Part shown: positions 1 to 9,772 of the stretch, piece by piece
Layout: each line of letters starts with the position of its first letter
Position numbering within the stretch: position 1 is the stretch's first letter
Source of the DNA: Bradyrhizobium centrolobii
GTDB taxonomy: Bacteria; Pseudomonadota; Alphaproteobacteria; Rhizobiales; Xanthobacteraceae
Assembly (NCBI RefSeq): GCF_001641635.1
Contig: NZ_LUUB01000051.1
Coordinates: forward strand, 214,659-278,658
Reading direction: 5' to 3'
Length of the DNA: 64,000 bases
Program-made: the position numbers and the translations under genes
Notes under the pieces: model-generated
Told to the model about the DNA's origin: nothing
Seen by the model: the letters and a program-made list of their open reading frames with translations, nothing else
Database searches by the model: none

Positions 1-2
1 CA

Positions 3-224
3 TCGATCCAGAAGCTTGCGCGCGAGCAGAACGTGCTGCGCGCCAAAGGCTACATCGCGGTTGCGGGCAAGCCTATGCGCCTGCTGCTGCAGGCGGTTGG
101 TGAACGCGTGCGTCACCAGTTCGACAAGCCGTGGAACGCGGGTGCGCGGCAGTCAAAACTCGTCGTGATTGGTGAGCACGGCGATATTGACGAAGCCGCG
201 ATCAAGGCGGGACTTGGTGTCTGA
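3..224 (+). CDS. cobW: CobW, C-terminal end only (GTPase / cobalt chaperone of B12 synthesis)
   Basis: The reading frame enters from the left edge and runs to a TGA at 222-224, so only the last ~73 residues are present. The tail (AVAGKPMRLLLQAVGER, then KLVVIGEHGD and a short acidic-helical end) is the C-terminal domain of the CobW/COG0523 GTPase family, which supplies metal to the cobalt chelatase. The GTP-binding part lies outside the window. The stop codon overlaps the cobN start (TGATG), so the two genes are translationally coupled. Identification rests on the tail plus the position directly before cobN, the usual alphaproteobacterial order. The true start is not visible. Confidence 0.8.
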   Translation, partial: SIQKLAREQNVLRAKGYIAVAGKPMRLLLQAVGERVRHQFDKPWNAGARQSKLVVIGEHGDIDEAAIKAGLGV

Positions 225-3200
225 TGCATGTCGTCTTCCGCGAGAGCCGCGGTCTCGAGGAGACCGCGACGCCAAGGGACATCGGCCAGGACCCGGCCGA
301 TCTCGTGGTGCTCTCGTTCTCGGATTCCGACCTTGCCGCGTTCGCGGCGGGCTGGCGGCGCGGCCGCGACAGCCTGCCGTCGCTGCGGCTTGCCAATCTC
401 GCGGAGCTCCGTCACCCGCTCTCGGTCGACACCTATATCGAGCGCACGCTTTCGCAGGCGCGCGGCATCCTGGTGCGCCTGATCGGCGGTGAGTCCTACT
501 GGTCCTACGGACTCGCCGCCCTGCATCAACTCGCAAACGCGCGTGGCATCGTGCTCGCCGTGCTCCCGGCCGATGGTCGCGACGACACGCGGTTGGACGC
601 GTACTCAACTTTGCCCGTCTCGACGCTGCGGCGGCTCAAGGTGCTCTGCGACACCGGCGGTCCCGTCGCGGCCCAGGCCGCCATCGCGCAGCTCGCGCTG
701 GCCTCGGGCCTCTATGCCGGGCCGGTGGTCGGCGAGATGAACGTTCCCGAGATGGGCTTTTACGATCCCGCGCGTGGCGTGATCGCGGCGCTGCCGGGCT
801 CCGATGGCAGGCCGCGCGCGCTCGTGACCTTCTATCGCGCCTATCTCACTGCCGCGGACACCGGTCCGATCGACGCCCTGATCGCGGCGCTGCGCGGGCG
901 CGGCTTTGACGCCCATGGCGTGTTCGTCGTCTCGCTGAAGGCCGCGGGCGTCGCGGATTGGTTGCGGGCTTACCTCGCGCAAGACCCGCCCGCTGCGATC
1001 GTCAATGCGACAGCGTTCTCCGCAACCGGTGACGACGGCACGACGCCGTTCGACGCCGCATCGTGCCCGGTGTTCCAGGTGGCGCTCTCGACGGCGCGGC
1101 GCGAGGACTGGGCTACCTCGCTGCGTGGCCTGTCGCCTGGCGACCTCGCAATGCATGTGGTGCTGCCCGAGGTCGATGGCCGCCTGTTCGCGGGCGTGGT
1201 GAGCTTCAAGTCGGCCGCGATGCGCGATCCCGATCTGCAGTTCTCGCATCTTGCGCACAGGCCTGATGAGGAGCGCGTGGGCGCGGTGGCCGCGCGCGCC
1301 GCAGCGTGGCGGCGGCTTGCGGAGAAGCCGGCCGGCGAGAAGCGGCTGGCGATCGTGCTCTCGAACTATCCTGGCCGCCCGCATCAGATCGCGCATGCGG
1401 TTGGCCTCGATGCGCTTGCCTCGGTCGAAGCGCTGCTGCCTGATCTTGCGGAATCCGGATTCGATGTCACCCCGGCCCATGGGCTCGGTGTGACACTGCT
1501 GAAGCAGAAAGTGACCTGGAGCGTCGCCGATTATCGCGCAGCGCTCGCGCGTCTTCCGAAGGAGTTGCGGGACGATCTTGCACGCGCCTGGGGCACACCG
1601 GAAGATGATCCGAGTTGCCGCGACGGCGCGTTCCATTTCGCCGGCGTCGGATGCGGCAGGTCGATCATCGCGGTCGAGCCGGAGCGTGGCGATACGAGCA
1701 CCCGCGACGCGGACTATCACGATCTCGCCCGCACGCCGCGCCACGCCTATGTCGCGTTCTATCTCTGGCTCCGGCAGCAGGGCATCGACGCCGTCGTGCA
1801 CATGGGCGCGCATGGCACGCTGGAATGGCTGCCCGGAAAATCCGTCGCGCTGTCATCGAGCTGCTGGCCGGAAGCGCTGATCGGCGATCTGCCCGTCATC
1901 TATCCCTTCATCGTCAACGATCCCGGCGAGGCGGCGCAAGCCAAGCGGCGCACCTCCGCCGTCACGATCGGGCATTTGCCGCCGCCGCTCACGCAATCAG
2001 CTGTACCTGAAGGCCTGCGCCGCCTCGAACAGCTGCTCGACGAGTATTCGACCGCTGACGGTCTCGATCCTGCCCGCCGCCAGCGCCTGATCGCCGCGAT
2101 CCGAGACGAAGCGCGCGCCGCCGGACTCGAGGATGATCTCGGCCTGAACACTTCGGCTGCGCCGGCGGAAGCGATTCCGCGGATCGATCGTTTCGTCTGC
2201 GATCTCAAGGAAAGCCAGTTCGGCGATGGTCTCCACGTGTTCGGCCGCGGCGCCTGCGGCGAGGCGGAGCGGGACGCGCTGGCCGCTGCGCTTGCGGGCC
2301 GTCGCGTCGCGCCAGGGCCGTCGGGCTCACCCTACCGCGGGCGCCAGGACGTGCTGCCCACGGGGCGCAACCTGTTCGCAGTCGATCCGCGCGCCGTGCC
2401 GACGCCGTCGGCGCATGCGCAGGGAATCAAGCTCGCCGAAGAGCTGCTCCGTCGCCACTTGCAGGATCACGGCGACTGGCCGAAGGGGCTCGTGGTCGAT
2501 CTCTGGGGCTCCGCAACGATGCGCACCGCAGGCGAGGAGTTCGCGATGGCTCTGCACCTTGCCGGCCTTGCGCCGCGCTGGGATCATGCATCGGGCCGCG
2601 TGACCGGCTACGACATCGTTGCGCCGGCCGAACTCGGCCGGCCCCGCATCGACGTCACGCTGCGCGTCTCGGGCCTGTTCCGCGACGTCTTTTCGAGCCT
2701 TGCGCAATTGTTCGAGGCGGCGACCGAAGCGCTCTCCGCGCGTGAGGACGAGGGCGACGAGAACCCGTATCGCCATCGCGCGTCCCGCGTGTTCGCGCCG
2801 CGCCCCGGACAATACGGCGTTGCCTTGTCGGCGATCCCGGATGCCTTCACGCCTGATACGCGGGAGGCCGCGGGCGAAGCCTGGCTCTCGGCATCGTCCT
2901 GGGCGTTCTCCGCCGATGGTGCGATGCAGCCAGATCGCGCCGGCATCGAATCTCGACTCGCCTCTGCCGATGCCTTCGTCCACGTCCAGGACTTGCCGGA
3001 AACCGATCTGCTGCTCGCCGCGGATTATGCCGCGCATGAAGCAGGTGTCGCCGCAGCCGCAGCACATCTCGGCGCGGCCGCGCCGTCGCTCTATCATCTC
3101 GATGCGACGCGCCCCGACCGGCCGCACGCGCACACGCTGACCGAGGAGATTTCGCGCGTCGTCCGTGCACGCGCCGCCAATCCGGCCTGGATCGCCGGCA

Positions 3201-3472
3201 TGATGCGCCACGGTTTTCGTGGCGCTGCCGAGATCACCGCGACGCTCGAGCATATGGCGGCCTTTGCTCATCTTGCGGGCGCGGTGCCGCCGCATCTGTT
3301 CGATCTCTACTTCGACGCGACGCTCGGCAACGACGACGTTCTCGCCTTCATGGCGCGCGAAAATCCGGCGGCGCTCACCGCGATGGAAACCTGCTTCACG
3401 CGCCTGCATGAGGCTTCGCTCTGGCGAACGCGCCGCAATTCGATCGCGGCGGCGCTGCGGGAGGCCTCATGA
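224..3472 (+). CDS. cobN: Aerobic cobaltochelatase subunit CobN
   Basis: A 1082-residue large subunit of the ATP-dependent CobNST chelatase, which inserts Co2+ into hydrogenobyrinic acid a,c-diamide in the cytoplasm. The family hallmark HMGAHGTLEWLPGKSVAL sits near residue 526, followed by the conserved YPFIVNDPGEAAQAKRR block. The start ATG overlaps the cobW stop and the 3' end overlaps cobG by 4 nt. As I recall, the classical Pseudomonas denitrificans CobN is roughly 190 residues longer, so this is a short version, but I see no frameshift and both termini look intact. The partner subunits CobS and CobT(chelatase) are not in the window. Confidence 0.95.
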   Translation: MHVVFRESRGLEETATPRDIGQDPADLVVLSFSDSDLAAFAAGWRRGRDSLPSLRLANLAELRHPLSVDTYIERTLSQARGILVRLIGGESYWSYGLAALHQLANARGIVLAVLPADGRDDTRLDAYSTLPVSTLRRLKVLCDTGGPVAAQAAIAQLALASGLYAGPVVGEMNVPEMGFYDPARGVIAALPGSDGRPRALVTFYRAYLTAADTGPIDALIAALRGRGFDAHGVFVVSLKAAGVADWLRAYLAQDPPAAIVNATAFSATGDDGTTPFDAASCPVFQVALSTARREDWATSLRGLSPGDLAMHVVLPEVDGRLFAGVVSFKSAAMRDPDLQFSHLAHRPDEERVGAVAARAAAWRRLAEKPAGEKRLAIVLSNYPGRPHQIAHAVGLDALASVEALLPDLAESGFDVTPAHGLGVTLLKQKVTWSVADYRAALARLPKELRDDLARAWGTPEDDPSCRDGAFHFAGVGCGRSIIAVEPERGDTSTRDADYHDLARTPRHAYVAFYLWLRQQGIDAVVHMGAHGTLEWLPGKSVALSSSCWPEALIGDLPVIYPFIVNDPGEAAQAKRRTSAVTIGHLPPPLTQSAVPEGLRRLEQLLDEYSTADGLDPARRQRLIAAIRDEARAAGLEDDLGLNTSAAPAEAIPRIDRFVCDLKESQFGDGLHVFGRGACGEAERDALAAALAGRRVAPGPSGSPYRGRQDVLPTGRNLFAVDPRAVPTPSAHAQGIKLAEELLRRHLQDHGDWPKGLVVDLWGSATMRTAGEEFAMALHLAGLAPRWDHASGRVTGYDIVAPAELGRPRIDVTLRVSGLFRDVFSSLAQLFEAATEALSAREDEGDENPYRHRASRVFAPRPGQYGVALSAIPDAFTPDTREAAGEAWLSASSWAFSADGAMQPDRAGIESRLASADAFVHVQDLPETDLLLAADYAAHEAGVAAAAAHLGAAAPSLYHLDATRPDRPHAHTLTEEISRVVRARAANPAWIAGMMRHGFRGAAEITATLEHMAAFAHLAGAVPPHLFDLYFDATLGNDDVLAFMARENPAALTAMETCFTRLHEASLWRTRRNSIAAALREAS

Positions 3473-4632
3473 GCGCGATCGCGATCAAGGGCTGGTGCCC
3501 CGGTGCGCTGCGGCCGATGCAGTCGGGCGATGGTCTCGTCGTCCGCGTCCGTCCGTTCGGCGGACGCCTCGATGCAACGCAAATTGCCGGAATTGCCGAT
3601 CTCGCCGGACGTTACGGCAATGGCCTGATCGACGTGACCAGCCGTGCCAATCTCCAGATCCGGGGCGTCGACGAACAGGGCCATCGGCCGCTGCTCGACG
3701 GCCTCGCACGATTGGGGCTGCTCGATCCCGATCAGGCTACGGAATCGCGTCGCAACATCCTGGTGACGCCGTTCTGGGGCGATCGCGACGAGACGCAGGC
3801 GCTCGCCGCCGAGCTCGAGGAGACGCTCGCGGACAGCACGCTCGACCTTCCCACCAAGTTCGGCTTCGCCATCGACGATGGGACCTCGCGCGTGCTCGCC
3901 GGCGATTCCGCTGATGTGCGCATCGAGCGCGACCGTGCCGGCGGGCTTCTGGTGCGGGCCGACGGCGCGACGCTCGGGCGCTCCGCTGCTCGCGGCGAGG
4001 CTGTGACGATGGCATTGGCGCTCGCAAATTGGTTCATCGTCTCCGGCGGCGCCAAGGGCGGGCGAGGGCGCATGGCGGCCCATGTCGCGGCCGGTGCGAC
4101 ATTGCCTGAGGCGTTGCGCGGTGAGACCGAGCCCGCGCCGGTCATGGCCGCGGCGCGTCCCGGCCAATATCCGCAAGGCGTGCTGGTCGGCATCGCCTTC
4201 GGGCAACTGCCGCATACGACGCTGCACCAACTGTCCGCGTGCGGACATGCGCTGCGCATGACGCCGTGGCGGATGGTTCTCAGCGAAGGCAAGCGGGAGA
4301 TGCCCAGTGCGGCGGAGCTTATCACTGAACCCTTTGATCCCGCGCTGCGCGTCATCGCTTGCAGCGGTGCGCCACGCTGCCGCGAGGCCCATGCCGACAC
4401 CCGCGCGCTCGCAGCCGCGCTCGCGCCGCGTATCGCCGCGGATACTCGGCTTCACGTCTCCGGCTGCGCCAAGGGCTGTGCCCATTCCGGCGCGGCCGCG
4501 GTCACGCTGGTGGCGACCCGCGCCGGATTCGATCTCGTCCGCGACGGCTCGACGCGCGATGAACCCATCCTGCGCGGCTTGAGCGGCGCCGACATCGTCG
4601 GTGATCCCTCCATTCTGGTGGGAGGACACTGA
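3469..4632 (+). CDS. cobG: Precorrin-3B synthase CobG
   Basis: A 387-residue nitrite/sulfite-reductase-like enzyme that converts precorrin-3A to precorrin-3B using O2, the ring-contraction set-up step of the aerobic B12 route. Two half-repeats of the ferredoxin-like reductase fold are visible: an N-terminal LTSRANLQIRG-type segment (here VTSRANLQIRG) and a central block. The [4Fe-4S] ligands are in CSGAPRC (near residue 297) and SGCAKGC (near residue 331). The ATGA overlap with cobN and the single-base overlap with cobH place it inside the operon. Its presence, rather than CobZ, marks the CobG variant of the oxygen-dependent pathway. Confidence 0.93.
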   Translation: MSAIAIKGWCPGALRPMQSGDGLVVRVRPFGGRLDATQIAGIADLAGRYGNGLIDVTSRANLQIRGVDEQGHRPLLDGLARLGLLDPDQATESRRNILVTPFWGDRDETQALAAELEETLADSTLDLPTKFGFAIDDGTSRVLAGDSADVRIERDRAGGLLVRADGATLGRSAARGEAVTMALALANWFIVSGGAKGGRGRMAAHVAAGATLPEALRGETEPAPVMAAARPGQYPQGVLVGIAFGQLPHTTLHQLSACGHALRMTPWRMVLSEGKREMPSAAELITEPFDPALRVIACSGAPRCREAHADTRALAAALAPRIAADTRLHVSGCAKGCAHSGAAAVTLVATRAGFDLVRDGSTRDEPILRGLSGADIVGDPSILVGGH

Positions 4633-5261
4633 TGCCGCATCTCTATGAGACCGACGGCGCGGCGATCTACCGGCAATCCTTCGCCACCATCCGGGCTGAA
4701 GCGGATCTGGCGCGCTTCACGGCCGACGAGGAACAGGTCGTGGTGCGGATGATTCATGCCGCGGGCATGGTGGGCCTGGAAACTCATATCCGCTTCACGC
4801 CGGGTATGGCGACCGCGGCGCGCGCCGCATTGCAGAATGGCGCGCCGATCCTGTGCGACGCGCGCATGGTCTCCGAGGGCATCACGCGCGCGAGACTTCC
4901 CTCCGGAAATGCGGTCATCTGCACGCTCGGCGACACCGCCGTTCCCGCGCTGGCGCAATCCATGCGCAACACGCGCTCGGCCGCGGCGCTGGAGCTTTGG
5001 CGGCCGCATCTCGACGGTGCGATCGTTGCGATCGGCAACGCGCCGACCGCGCTGTTTCATCTCCTCAACATGCTGGAGGACCGCGACTGCCCGCGGCCGG
5101 CAGCGATCATCGGCTGCCCGGTCGGCTTCGTCGGAGCGACCGAATCCAAGGCCGCGCTGATGGCCGATCCGCCGGCGCCCGCGCTGACGGTCGAGGGCCG
5201 CCTCGGCGGTTCCGCGATCACGGTCGCCGCCGTGAACGCGCTCGCGAGCCGGAGCGAATAG
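4632..5261 (+). CDS. cobH: Precorrin-8X methylmutase CobH
   Basis: A 209-residue precorrin isomerase, the normal family length, that moves the C11 methyl group to C12 to form hydrogenobyrinic acid. The catalytic histidine lies in MIHAAGMVG (about residue 40), followed by the conserved LCDARMVSEGI segment and the C-terminal GCPVGFVGATESK signature. The start codon shares a base with the cobG stop, and the gene ends two bases before cobI. No oddities were seen. Confidence 0.96.
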   Translation: MPHLYETDGAAIYRQSFATIRAEADLARFTADEEQVVVRMIHAAGMVGLETHIRFTPGMATAARAALQNGAPILCDARMVSEGITRARLPSGNAVICTLGDTAVPALAQSMRNTRSAAALELWRPHLDGAIVAIGNAPTALFHLLNMLEDRDCPRPAAIIGCPVGFVGATESKAALMADPPAPALTVEGRLGGSAITVAAVNALASRSE

Positions 5262-5263
5262 CC

Positions 5264-5995
5264 ATGGGACGCATTATCTGCTGCGGTCTCGGCCCCGGCG
5301 ATCCCGATTTGATGAGCGTGCGCGCCGACCGCACCGTGCGCGCCGCCAAGCACGTCGCCTATTTCCGCAAGAAGGGGCGTCCCGGTCAGGCGCGCCGCAT
5401 CGTCGAAGGCATGCTCGCCGCTGACGTCACCGAATATCCCATGGAATATCCGGTCACCACGGAGATCGCCTTCGACAGTCCGGAGTATGTGAAGCTGCTT
5501 GCCGGCTTCTACGACGAATGGACGGAGCGGCTGGCGCGGCTGGCGCGCGCTGTCGACGTCGTCGTGCTCTGCGAAGGCGATCCCTATTTCTACGGCTCCT
5601 TCATGCATCTGCACGCACGCCTGCAAGGCCGCGTCGCGATCGAGGTGATTGCCGGCATTCCCGGCATGGTCGGATGCTGGAACGCGGTCGGCCAGCCGAT
5701 CGCGCTCGGCGACGATGTCACGACGATGCTGATGGGCACGCTGGCCGAGGACGAACTCGAACGACGCATGCGCGATTCCGATGCGCTCGTCATCATGAAG
5801 ACCGGCCGCAACCTCCAGAAAGTGCGTCGCGCACTGGCTTCGGCCGGTCGGCTCGCCGATGCCTGGCTGGTCGAACGCGGCACCATGCCGGGCGAGCGCG
5901 TCGCGCGGCTTGCCGACGTCGATGCGGCCGAGTGTCCCTATTTCGCGATCGTGCTCGTGCACGGCAAGGGCCGGCATCTGGACGCCGCCGAATGA
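5264..5995 (+). CDS. cobI: Precorrin-2 C20-methyltransferase CobI
   Basis: A 243-residue SAM-dependent methyltransferase of the tetrapyrrole (CbiL/CobI) class, making precorrin-3A. The N-terminal glycine loop CGLGPGDPDLMSV, the second motif LCEGDPYFYGS and the IAGIPGMVGCWNAVG motif define the family. An upstream in-frame extension reaches back into cobH, but the ATG at 5264, two bases after the cobH stop, gives the canonical N-terminus MGRIICCGLGPGDP. The 3' end overlaps cobJ by 4 nt. Confidence 0.95.
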   Translation: MGRIICCGLGPGDPDLMSVRADRTVRAAKHVAYFRKKGRPGQARRIVEGMLAADVTEYPMEYPVTTEIAFDSPEYVKLLAGFYDEWTERLARLARAVDVVVLCEGDPYFYGSFMHLHARLQGRVAIEVIAGIPGMVGCWNAVGQPIALGDDVTTMLMGTLAEDELERRMRDSDALVIMKTGRNLQKVRRALASAGRLADAWLVERGTMPGERVARLADVDAAECPYFAIVLVHGKGRHLDAAE

Positions 5996-6726
5996 CGGGC
6001 ACGCTGACCATTGCGGGCCTTGGGCCGGGCAGCGACGCGCTGGTGACGCCGGAAGTCTCCGCCGCACTCGCGGCGGCGACCGATATTCTGGGCTATGCCC
6101 CCTATGTTGCGCGGGTGCCGCGGCGGGCCGGGCTCACCCTCCATCCATCCGATAACCGCGAGGAGTTGCAGCGCGCGAGCGAGGCCTTGCGCCTCGCTGC
6201 CGAAGGCGCGCAGGTCGTCATCGTCTCCTCCGGCGATCCCGGCGTCTTTGCGATGGCCTCTGCCGTGTTCGAGGCACTCGAACAGACGCCGCAATGGCGG
6301 GAGCTTCCGATCCGCGTGCTGCCCGGCGTGACCGCGATGCTGGCGGCGGCCGCGCGCGCCGGCGCGCCGCTCGGCCATGATTTCTGCGCGATCAATCTCT
6401 CTGACAATCTCAAGCCGTGGGCGGTGATCGAGAAGCGTCTGCGGCTCGCCGCGGAAGCCGATTTTGCCATCGCGATGTACAATCCGCGCTCGGTGAGTCG
6501 ACCGGAAGGGTTTGGCCGCGCGCTAGCGGTGTTGAAGGACGCCGGCTGCGGCGAGCGCCTGGTGATCTTCGCGCGCGCGGTCAGCGCGCCCGAAGAGAAG
6601 ATCGAGACCGTCAAGTTGAACGAGGCCCGGCCCGAGATGGCCGATATGCGCACGCTCGTGATCGTCGGCAATTCGCAGACGCGCCGCGTTGGCCGCTGGC
6701 TCTATGCGCCGCGGGGCGTCCGGTGA
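5992..6726 (+). CDS. cobJ: Precorrin-3B C17-methyltransferase CobJ
   Basis: A 244-residue SAM methyltransferase that methylates C17 and contracts the ring to precorrin-4. Motifs are IAGLGPGSDALVTPE at the N-terminus, VIVSSGDPGVFAMAS near residue 75, LPGVTAMLAAAARAGAPLGHD, and the CobJ-typical AINLSDNLKPW. The ATGA overlap with the cobI stop fixes the start at 5992. Its last 25 bases overlap the end of the oppositely oriented cobK, so the C-terminal residues of both proteins are encoded by the same DNA. Confidence 0.95.
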   Translation: MTGTLTIAGLGPGSDALVTPEVSAALAAATDILGYAPYVARVPRRAGLTLHPSDNREELQRASEALRLAAEGAQVVIVSSGDPGVFAMASAVFEALEQTPQWRELPIRVLPGVTAMLAAAARAGAPLGHDFCAINLSDNLKPWAVIEKRLRLAAEADFAIAMYNPRSVSRPEGFGRALAVLKDAGCGERLVIFARAVSAPEEKIETVKLNEARPEMADMRTLVIVGNSQTRRVGRWLYAPRGVR

Positions 6727-7448
6727 CCAAGCCACTGCATCACCTCGGCGACGCTCTCCACCCGCGATCTCTCGGGCAGCTCCGGCCGCGCGATCATGAT
6801 CACGGGAAGCCCAAGCGCGCGGGCGGCGTCGACCTTGGCGCGCGCGCCATCGCCGCCGGAGTTGCGGGCGACGATCCATGCGATGCCGCGCTCGCGCATC
6901 ATCTCCAGTTCGCCAGCGAGCGTGAACGGCCCGCGCGACACGATCACGTCAGCCGCGAAGGGCAGGGGCCCTTCGGGCGGATCCACAAACCGCAGCGTGT
7001 AGGCGTGCTGCAGCCTCGTCGCGAATGGCGCGATATGCTGGCGGCCGATGGCGAGGAACACCTTGGCCGGGCTCTCCGGAAGAGCCGCGACGGCTGCATT
7101 GACATCCGCGACGTCGATCCAGTTGTCGCCGGACGCCTTGTCCCACGGTGCGCGCTCGAGCGCGATCAGCGGCGTTCCCGTGTTGTCGCAAGCCGCGACT
7201 GCATTACGGCTCATCTCCGCCGCGAAGGGATGCGTCGCATCGATCACATGCGTAATGCCTTCGCGCCGAATGTAGTCGGCAAGACCGCTTGTGCCGCCGA
7301 AACCGCCGATGCGGGTCGGCAGCGGCTGGCCGGCCGGGGCGCGGGTGCGGCCGCCATAGGAATAGACGGCCTCGATGCCCGCGCGCGCGATCTCGGCCGC
7401 AAGCAAGCTTGCGTCGGCCGTTCCGCCCAGAATGAGGGCGCGCGTCAT
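6702..7448 (-). CDS. cobK: Precorrin-6A reductase CobK
   Basis: A 248-residue NAD(P)H-dependent reductase converting precorrin-6A to precorrin-6B. The N-terminal nucleotide loop LILGGTADASLLA and the family signature VIDATHPFAAEMSRNA are clear. A start eight codons upstream is possible, but the ATG at 7448 gives the canonical MTRALILGG. Odd layout: it is the only minus-strand gene inside the cob operon. Its start codon shares bases with the cobL start (CATG) and its 3' end overlaps cobJ by 25 bp, so its promoter would have to lie inside cobL. Confidence 0.94.
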   Translation of the reverse strand: MTRALILGGTADASLLAAEIARAGIEAVYSYGGRTRAPAGQPLPTRIGGFGGTSGLADYIRREGITHVIDATHPFAAEMSRNAVAACDNTGTPLIALERAPWDKASGDNWIDVADVNAAVAALPESPAKVFLAIGRQHIAPFATRLQHAYTLRFVDPPEGPLPFAADVIVSRGPFTLAGELEMMRERGIAWIVARNSGGDGARAKVDAARALGLPVIMIARPELPERSRVESVAEVMQWLGHRTPRGA

Positions 7449-8628
7449 GGCTAATCCCTGGCTGACCATCATCGGTATCGGCGAAGATGGCCCTGCGGGC
7501 CTGTCGGACGCAAGCCGAAAGGCGCTTGCCGACGCCGAAACCGTCTTCGGCGGCGAGCGTCATCTTGCGCTCGCAGGCATCACCGATCGCGGTCGGCCTT
7601 GGCCAGTGCCGTTCGATGCCGAGATCGTGCTGAGTCGCCGCGGCCGTCCGACGGTGGTGCTCGCCTCTGGCGATCCGTTTTGGCATGGCGCCGGTGGAAG
7701 CCTTGCCGAGAAACTCGATAAAGGCGAGTGGATCGCGCATACCGCGCCGTCAACCTTCTCGCTCGCCGCCGCACGGCTGGGCTGGCGCCTCGAATCCGTC
7801 ACCTGTCTCGGTCTCCACGCCGCGCCATTCGAGCGCCTTGCGCCGCATCTGGCGCGCGATGCTCGGATCATCTGCCTGGTCCGCGACGGCAAGGCGGCCG
7901 GCGATCTCGCAGAATGGCTGAGCGAGCGCGGATGGGGTGCCTCGGCCTTCTGGACTCTCGCTGCGCTCGGCGGACCGCATGAAAGCGTCAGGGAGTGTCG
8001 CGCTGACGGCTTTGCCCGCGAGGTTGCTGGAAACCTGGTCGCAGTGGCGCTGGAGGCGAGGGGAGCAGAAGGCATGCCTCGCAGCTCCGGCCTGTCGGAC
8101 GATCTCTTCGTCCATGACGGCCAGATCACCAAGCGGCCGATCCGTGCGCTCGCCCTCTCCGCGCTGGCGCCGCGCCCCGGCGAGCGGCTGTGGGACATCG
8201 GTGCCGGCTCAGGCTCGATCTCCGTCGAATGGGCGCTGTGCGGTGGAACGGCGATCGCTGTCGAAGCGCGCGAGGATCGCGCGGCAAACATTCGCAGCAA
8301 CGCGGCCACTTTCGGGTTGGCGCATCGGATCACCGTTATCGCCCAGGAGGCACCTGGCGCTCTCGCGGCGCTTGAAACGCCGGATGCCGTCTTCATCGGC
8401 GGGGGCCTCGACAGTGCGATGTTCGATGCGGTCTGGTCGCGGATTGCACCCGGCACGCGGATGGTAGCTCATGCCGTGACGCTGGAGACGGAAGCGCTGC
8501 TCGGCGAGCTGCAACAGCAGCACGGCGGGGAGTTGATGCGGGTCGAAATTGCACATGCCGGTCCGCTCGGCCGTTATCGGTCCTGGGAGGCGGCGCGACC
8601 CGTGGTGCAATGGAGCGGGGTCCGATGA
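7447..8628 (+). CDS. cobL: Precorrin-6Y C5,15-methyltransferase (decarboxylating) CobL
   Basis: A 393-residue two-domain enzyme. Residues ~1-200 are a tetrapyrrole methylase (CbiE part, start [27 protein letters not shown]). Residues ~215-393 are a Rossmann SAM methyltransferase (CbiT part, [18 protein letters not shown] then [16 protein letters not shown]). Together they methylate C5 and C15 and decarboxylate the ring-C acetate. The start at 7447 was chosen because the family N-terminus begins there; an upstream in-frame extension only covers antisense cobK sequence. The start codon overlaps that of cobK on the other strand. The ATGA overlap with cobE continues the operon. Confidence 0.95.
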   Translation: MANPWLTIIGIGEDGPAGLSDASRKALADAETVFGGERHLALAGITDRGRPWPVPFDAEIVLSRRGRPTVVLASGDPFWHGAGGSLAEKLDKGEWIAHTAPSTFSLAAARLGWRLESVTCLGLHAAPFERLAPHLARDARIICLVRDGKAAGDLAEWLSERGWGASAFWTLAALGGPHESVRECRADGFAREVAGNLVAVALEARGAEGMPRSSGLSDDLFVHDGQITKRPIRALALSALAPRPGERLWDIGAGSGSISVEWALCGGTAIAVEAREDRAANIRSNAATFGLAHRITVIAQEAPGALAALETPDAVFIGGGLDSAMFDAVWSRIAPGTRMVAHAVTLETEALLGELQQQHGGELMRVEIAHAGPLGRYRSWEAARPVVQWSGVR

Positions 8629-8993
8629 AAGTCGCCGGCCTCGGATTCAAACGCGATGTCACGCTCGCCTCACTGCGCGAAGCGCTTCTTGCGGCCGGCG
8701 GCGTCGAAGGCCTTGCGGCCGTGGCAACCGTCAGCGACAAGGCCGATGCGGAGGCGCTAAAAATCCTCGCGCGCGAATGCGGCGTGCCGATCAAGGTCGT
8801 TCCGGCCGATGTACTGGCGGGCATCGCAACGCCGACCCAGTCGAAGCTGATCACGGAAAGGTTCGGCACGGGATCGGTCGCGGAAGCTGCGGCGCTCGCG
8901 GCCGCCGGGCCTCGCGCGCGGCTGATTGCGACACGGGCGGTCTCGCAGGACCGGACTGCGACCGCGGCGATCGCGGAAGGAGACGGCGAATGA
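8625..8993 (+). CDS. cobE: CobE / CbiG C-terminal-domain protein
   Basis: A 122-residue protein corresponding to CobE, the stand-alone version of the CbiG C-terminal domain. The signature [21 protein letters not shown], a central [14 protein letters not shown] helix and the [16 protein letters not shown] segment match the family. CobE is needed for B12 synthesis in P. denitrificans, but its exact biochemical step is unsettled; a precorrin carrier or ring-contraction role has been proposed. The start overlaps the cobL stop (ATGA), and the 3' end overlaps cobM by 4 nt. Confidence 0.9.
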   Translation: MKVAGLGFKRDVTLASLREALLAAGGVEGLAAVATVSDKADAEALKILARECGVPIKVVPADVLAGIATPTQSKLITERFGTGSVAEAAALAAAGPRARLIATRAVSQDRTATAAIAEGDGE

Positions 8994-9772
8994 CGGTGCA
9001 TTTCATCGGCGCGGGGCCGGGCGCTGCCGACCTCTTGACGCTGCGCGGACGCGATCTGATCGCCGCCTGTCCGGTTTGCCTCTACGCCGGCTCGCTGGTG
9101 CCCGAAGGCGTGCTGGCGCATTGCCCGCCGGGCGCGCGGATCGTCAACACCGCGCCGCTGTCGCTCGACGAGATCATCGCCGAGATCGCCGCTGCTCATG
9201 CGGAGGGCAAGGACGTCGCGCGGTTGCATTCGGGTGATCTGTCGATCTGGTCAGCGATGGGCGAGCAGTTGCGCCGGCTGCGCGCGCTTGGCATTCCCTA
9301 TACCGTGACGCCAGGCGTGCCGGCCTTCTCGGCGGCAGCAGCAGCGCTGGAAGCTGAACTCACGCTGCCCGGGCTCGCACAGACCGTGGTGCTGACGCGC
9401 ACGCCGGGCCGTGCGAGCGCGATGCCCGAGGGCGAGAAGCTCGCCGCATTCGCCGCGACCGGAGCGGTGCTCGCGATCCATCTGTCGATCCATTTGCTCG
9501 ACAAGGTCACCGCCGAGCTCACGCCGCATTACGGCGCGGATTGTCCGGTCGCGATCGTCTGGCGCGCGAGCTGGCCGGACCAGCGCATCGTGCGCGCCAC
9601 GCTTGCCACTCTCGATGCCGCCGTCGGCGCCGAGCTCGAACGCACCGCGCTTATCCTGGTCGGCAAGACGCTTGGCTCGGCAGATTTTTCCGAGAGCCGC
9701 CTCTACGCGGCCGATTATGACCGTCGTTATCGCCCGGTCGGTTCAGCGCCGCGCTTTCCGGAGGCGTCGTGA
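8990..9772 (+). CDS. cobM: Precorrin-4 C11-methyltransferase CobM
   Basis: A 260-residue SAM-dependent methylase producing precorrin-5. It starts [20 protein letters not shown], then [30 protein letters not shown] and [15 protein letters not shown], the classical CobM/CbiF motif order. The ATGA overlap with cobE selects this start over a longer frame reaching into cobL/cobE. The stop overlaps the cobB start (TGATG). Confidence 0.95.
   Translation: MTVHFIGAGPGAADLLTLRGRDLIAACPVCLYAGSLVPEGVLAHCPPGARIVNTAPLSLDEIIAEIAAAHAEGKDVARLHSGDLSIWSAMGEQLRRLRALGIPYTVTPGVPAFSAAAAALEAELTLPGLAQTVVLTRTPGRASAMPEGEKLAAFAATGAVLAIHLSIHLLDKVTAELTPHYGADCPVAIVWRASWPDQRIVRATLATLDAAVGAELERTALILVGKTLGSADFSESRLYAADYDRRYRPVGSAPRFPEAS

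Noticed and set aside
605..1813. Long open frame antisense to cobN (and another at 2327-3409)
   Set aside because: GC-rich codon bias keeps opposite strands open. The translations are Arg/His-rich, lack domains and ribosome sites, and lie wholly inside cobN.
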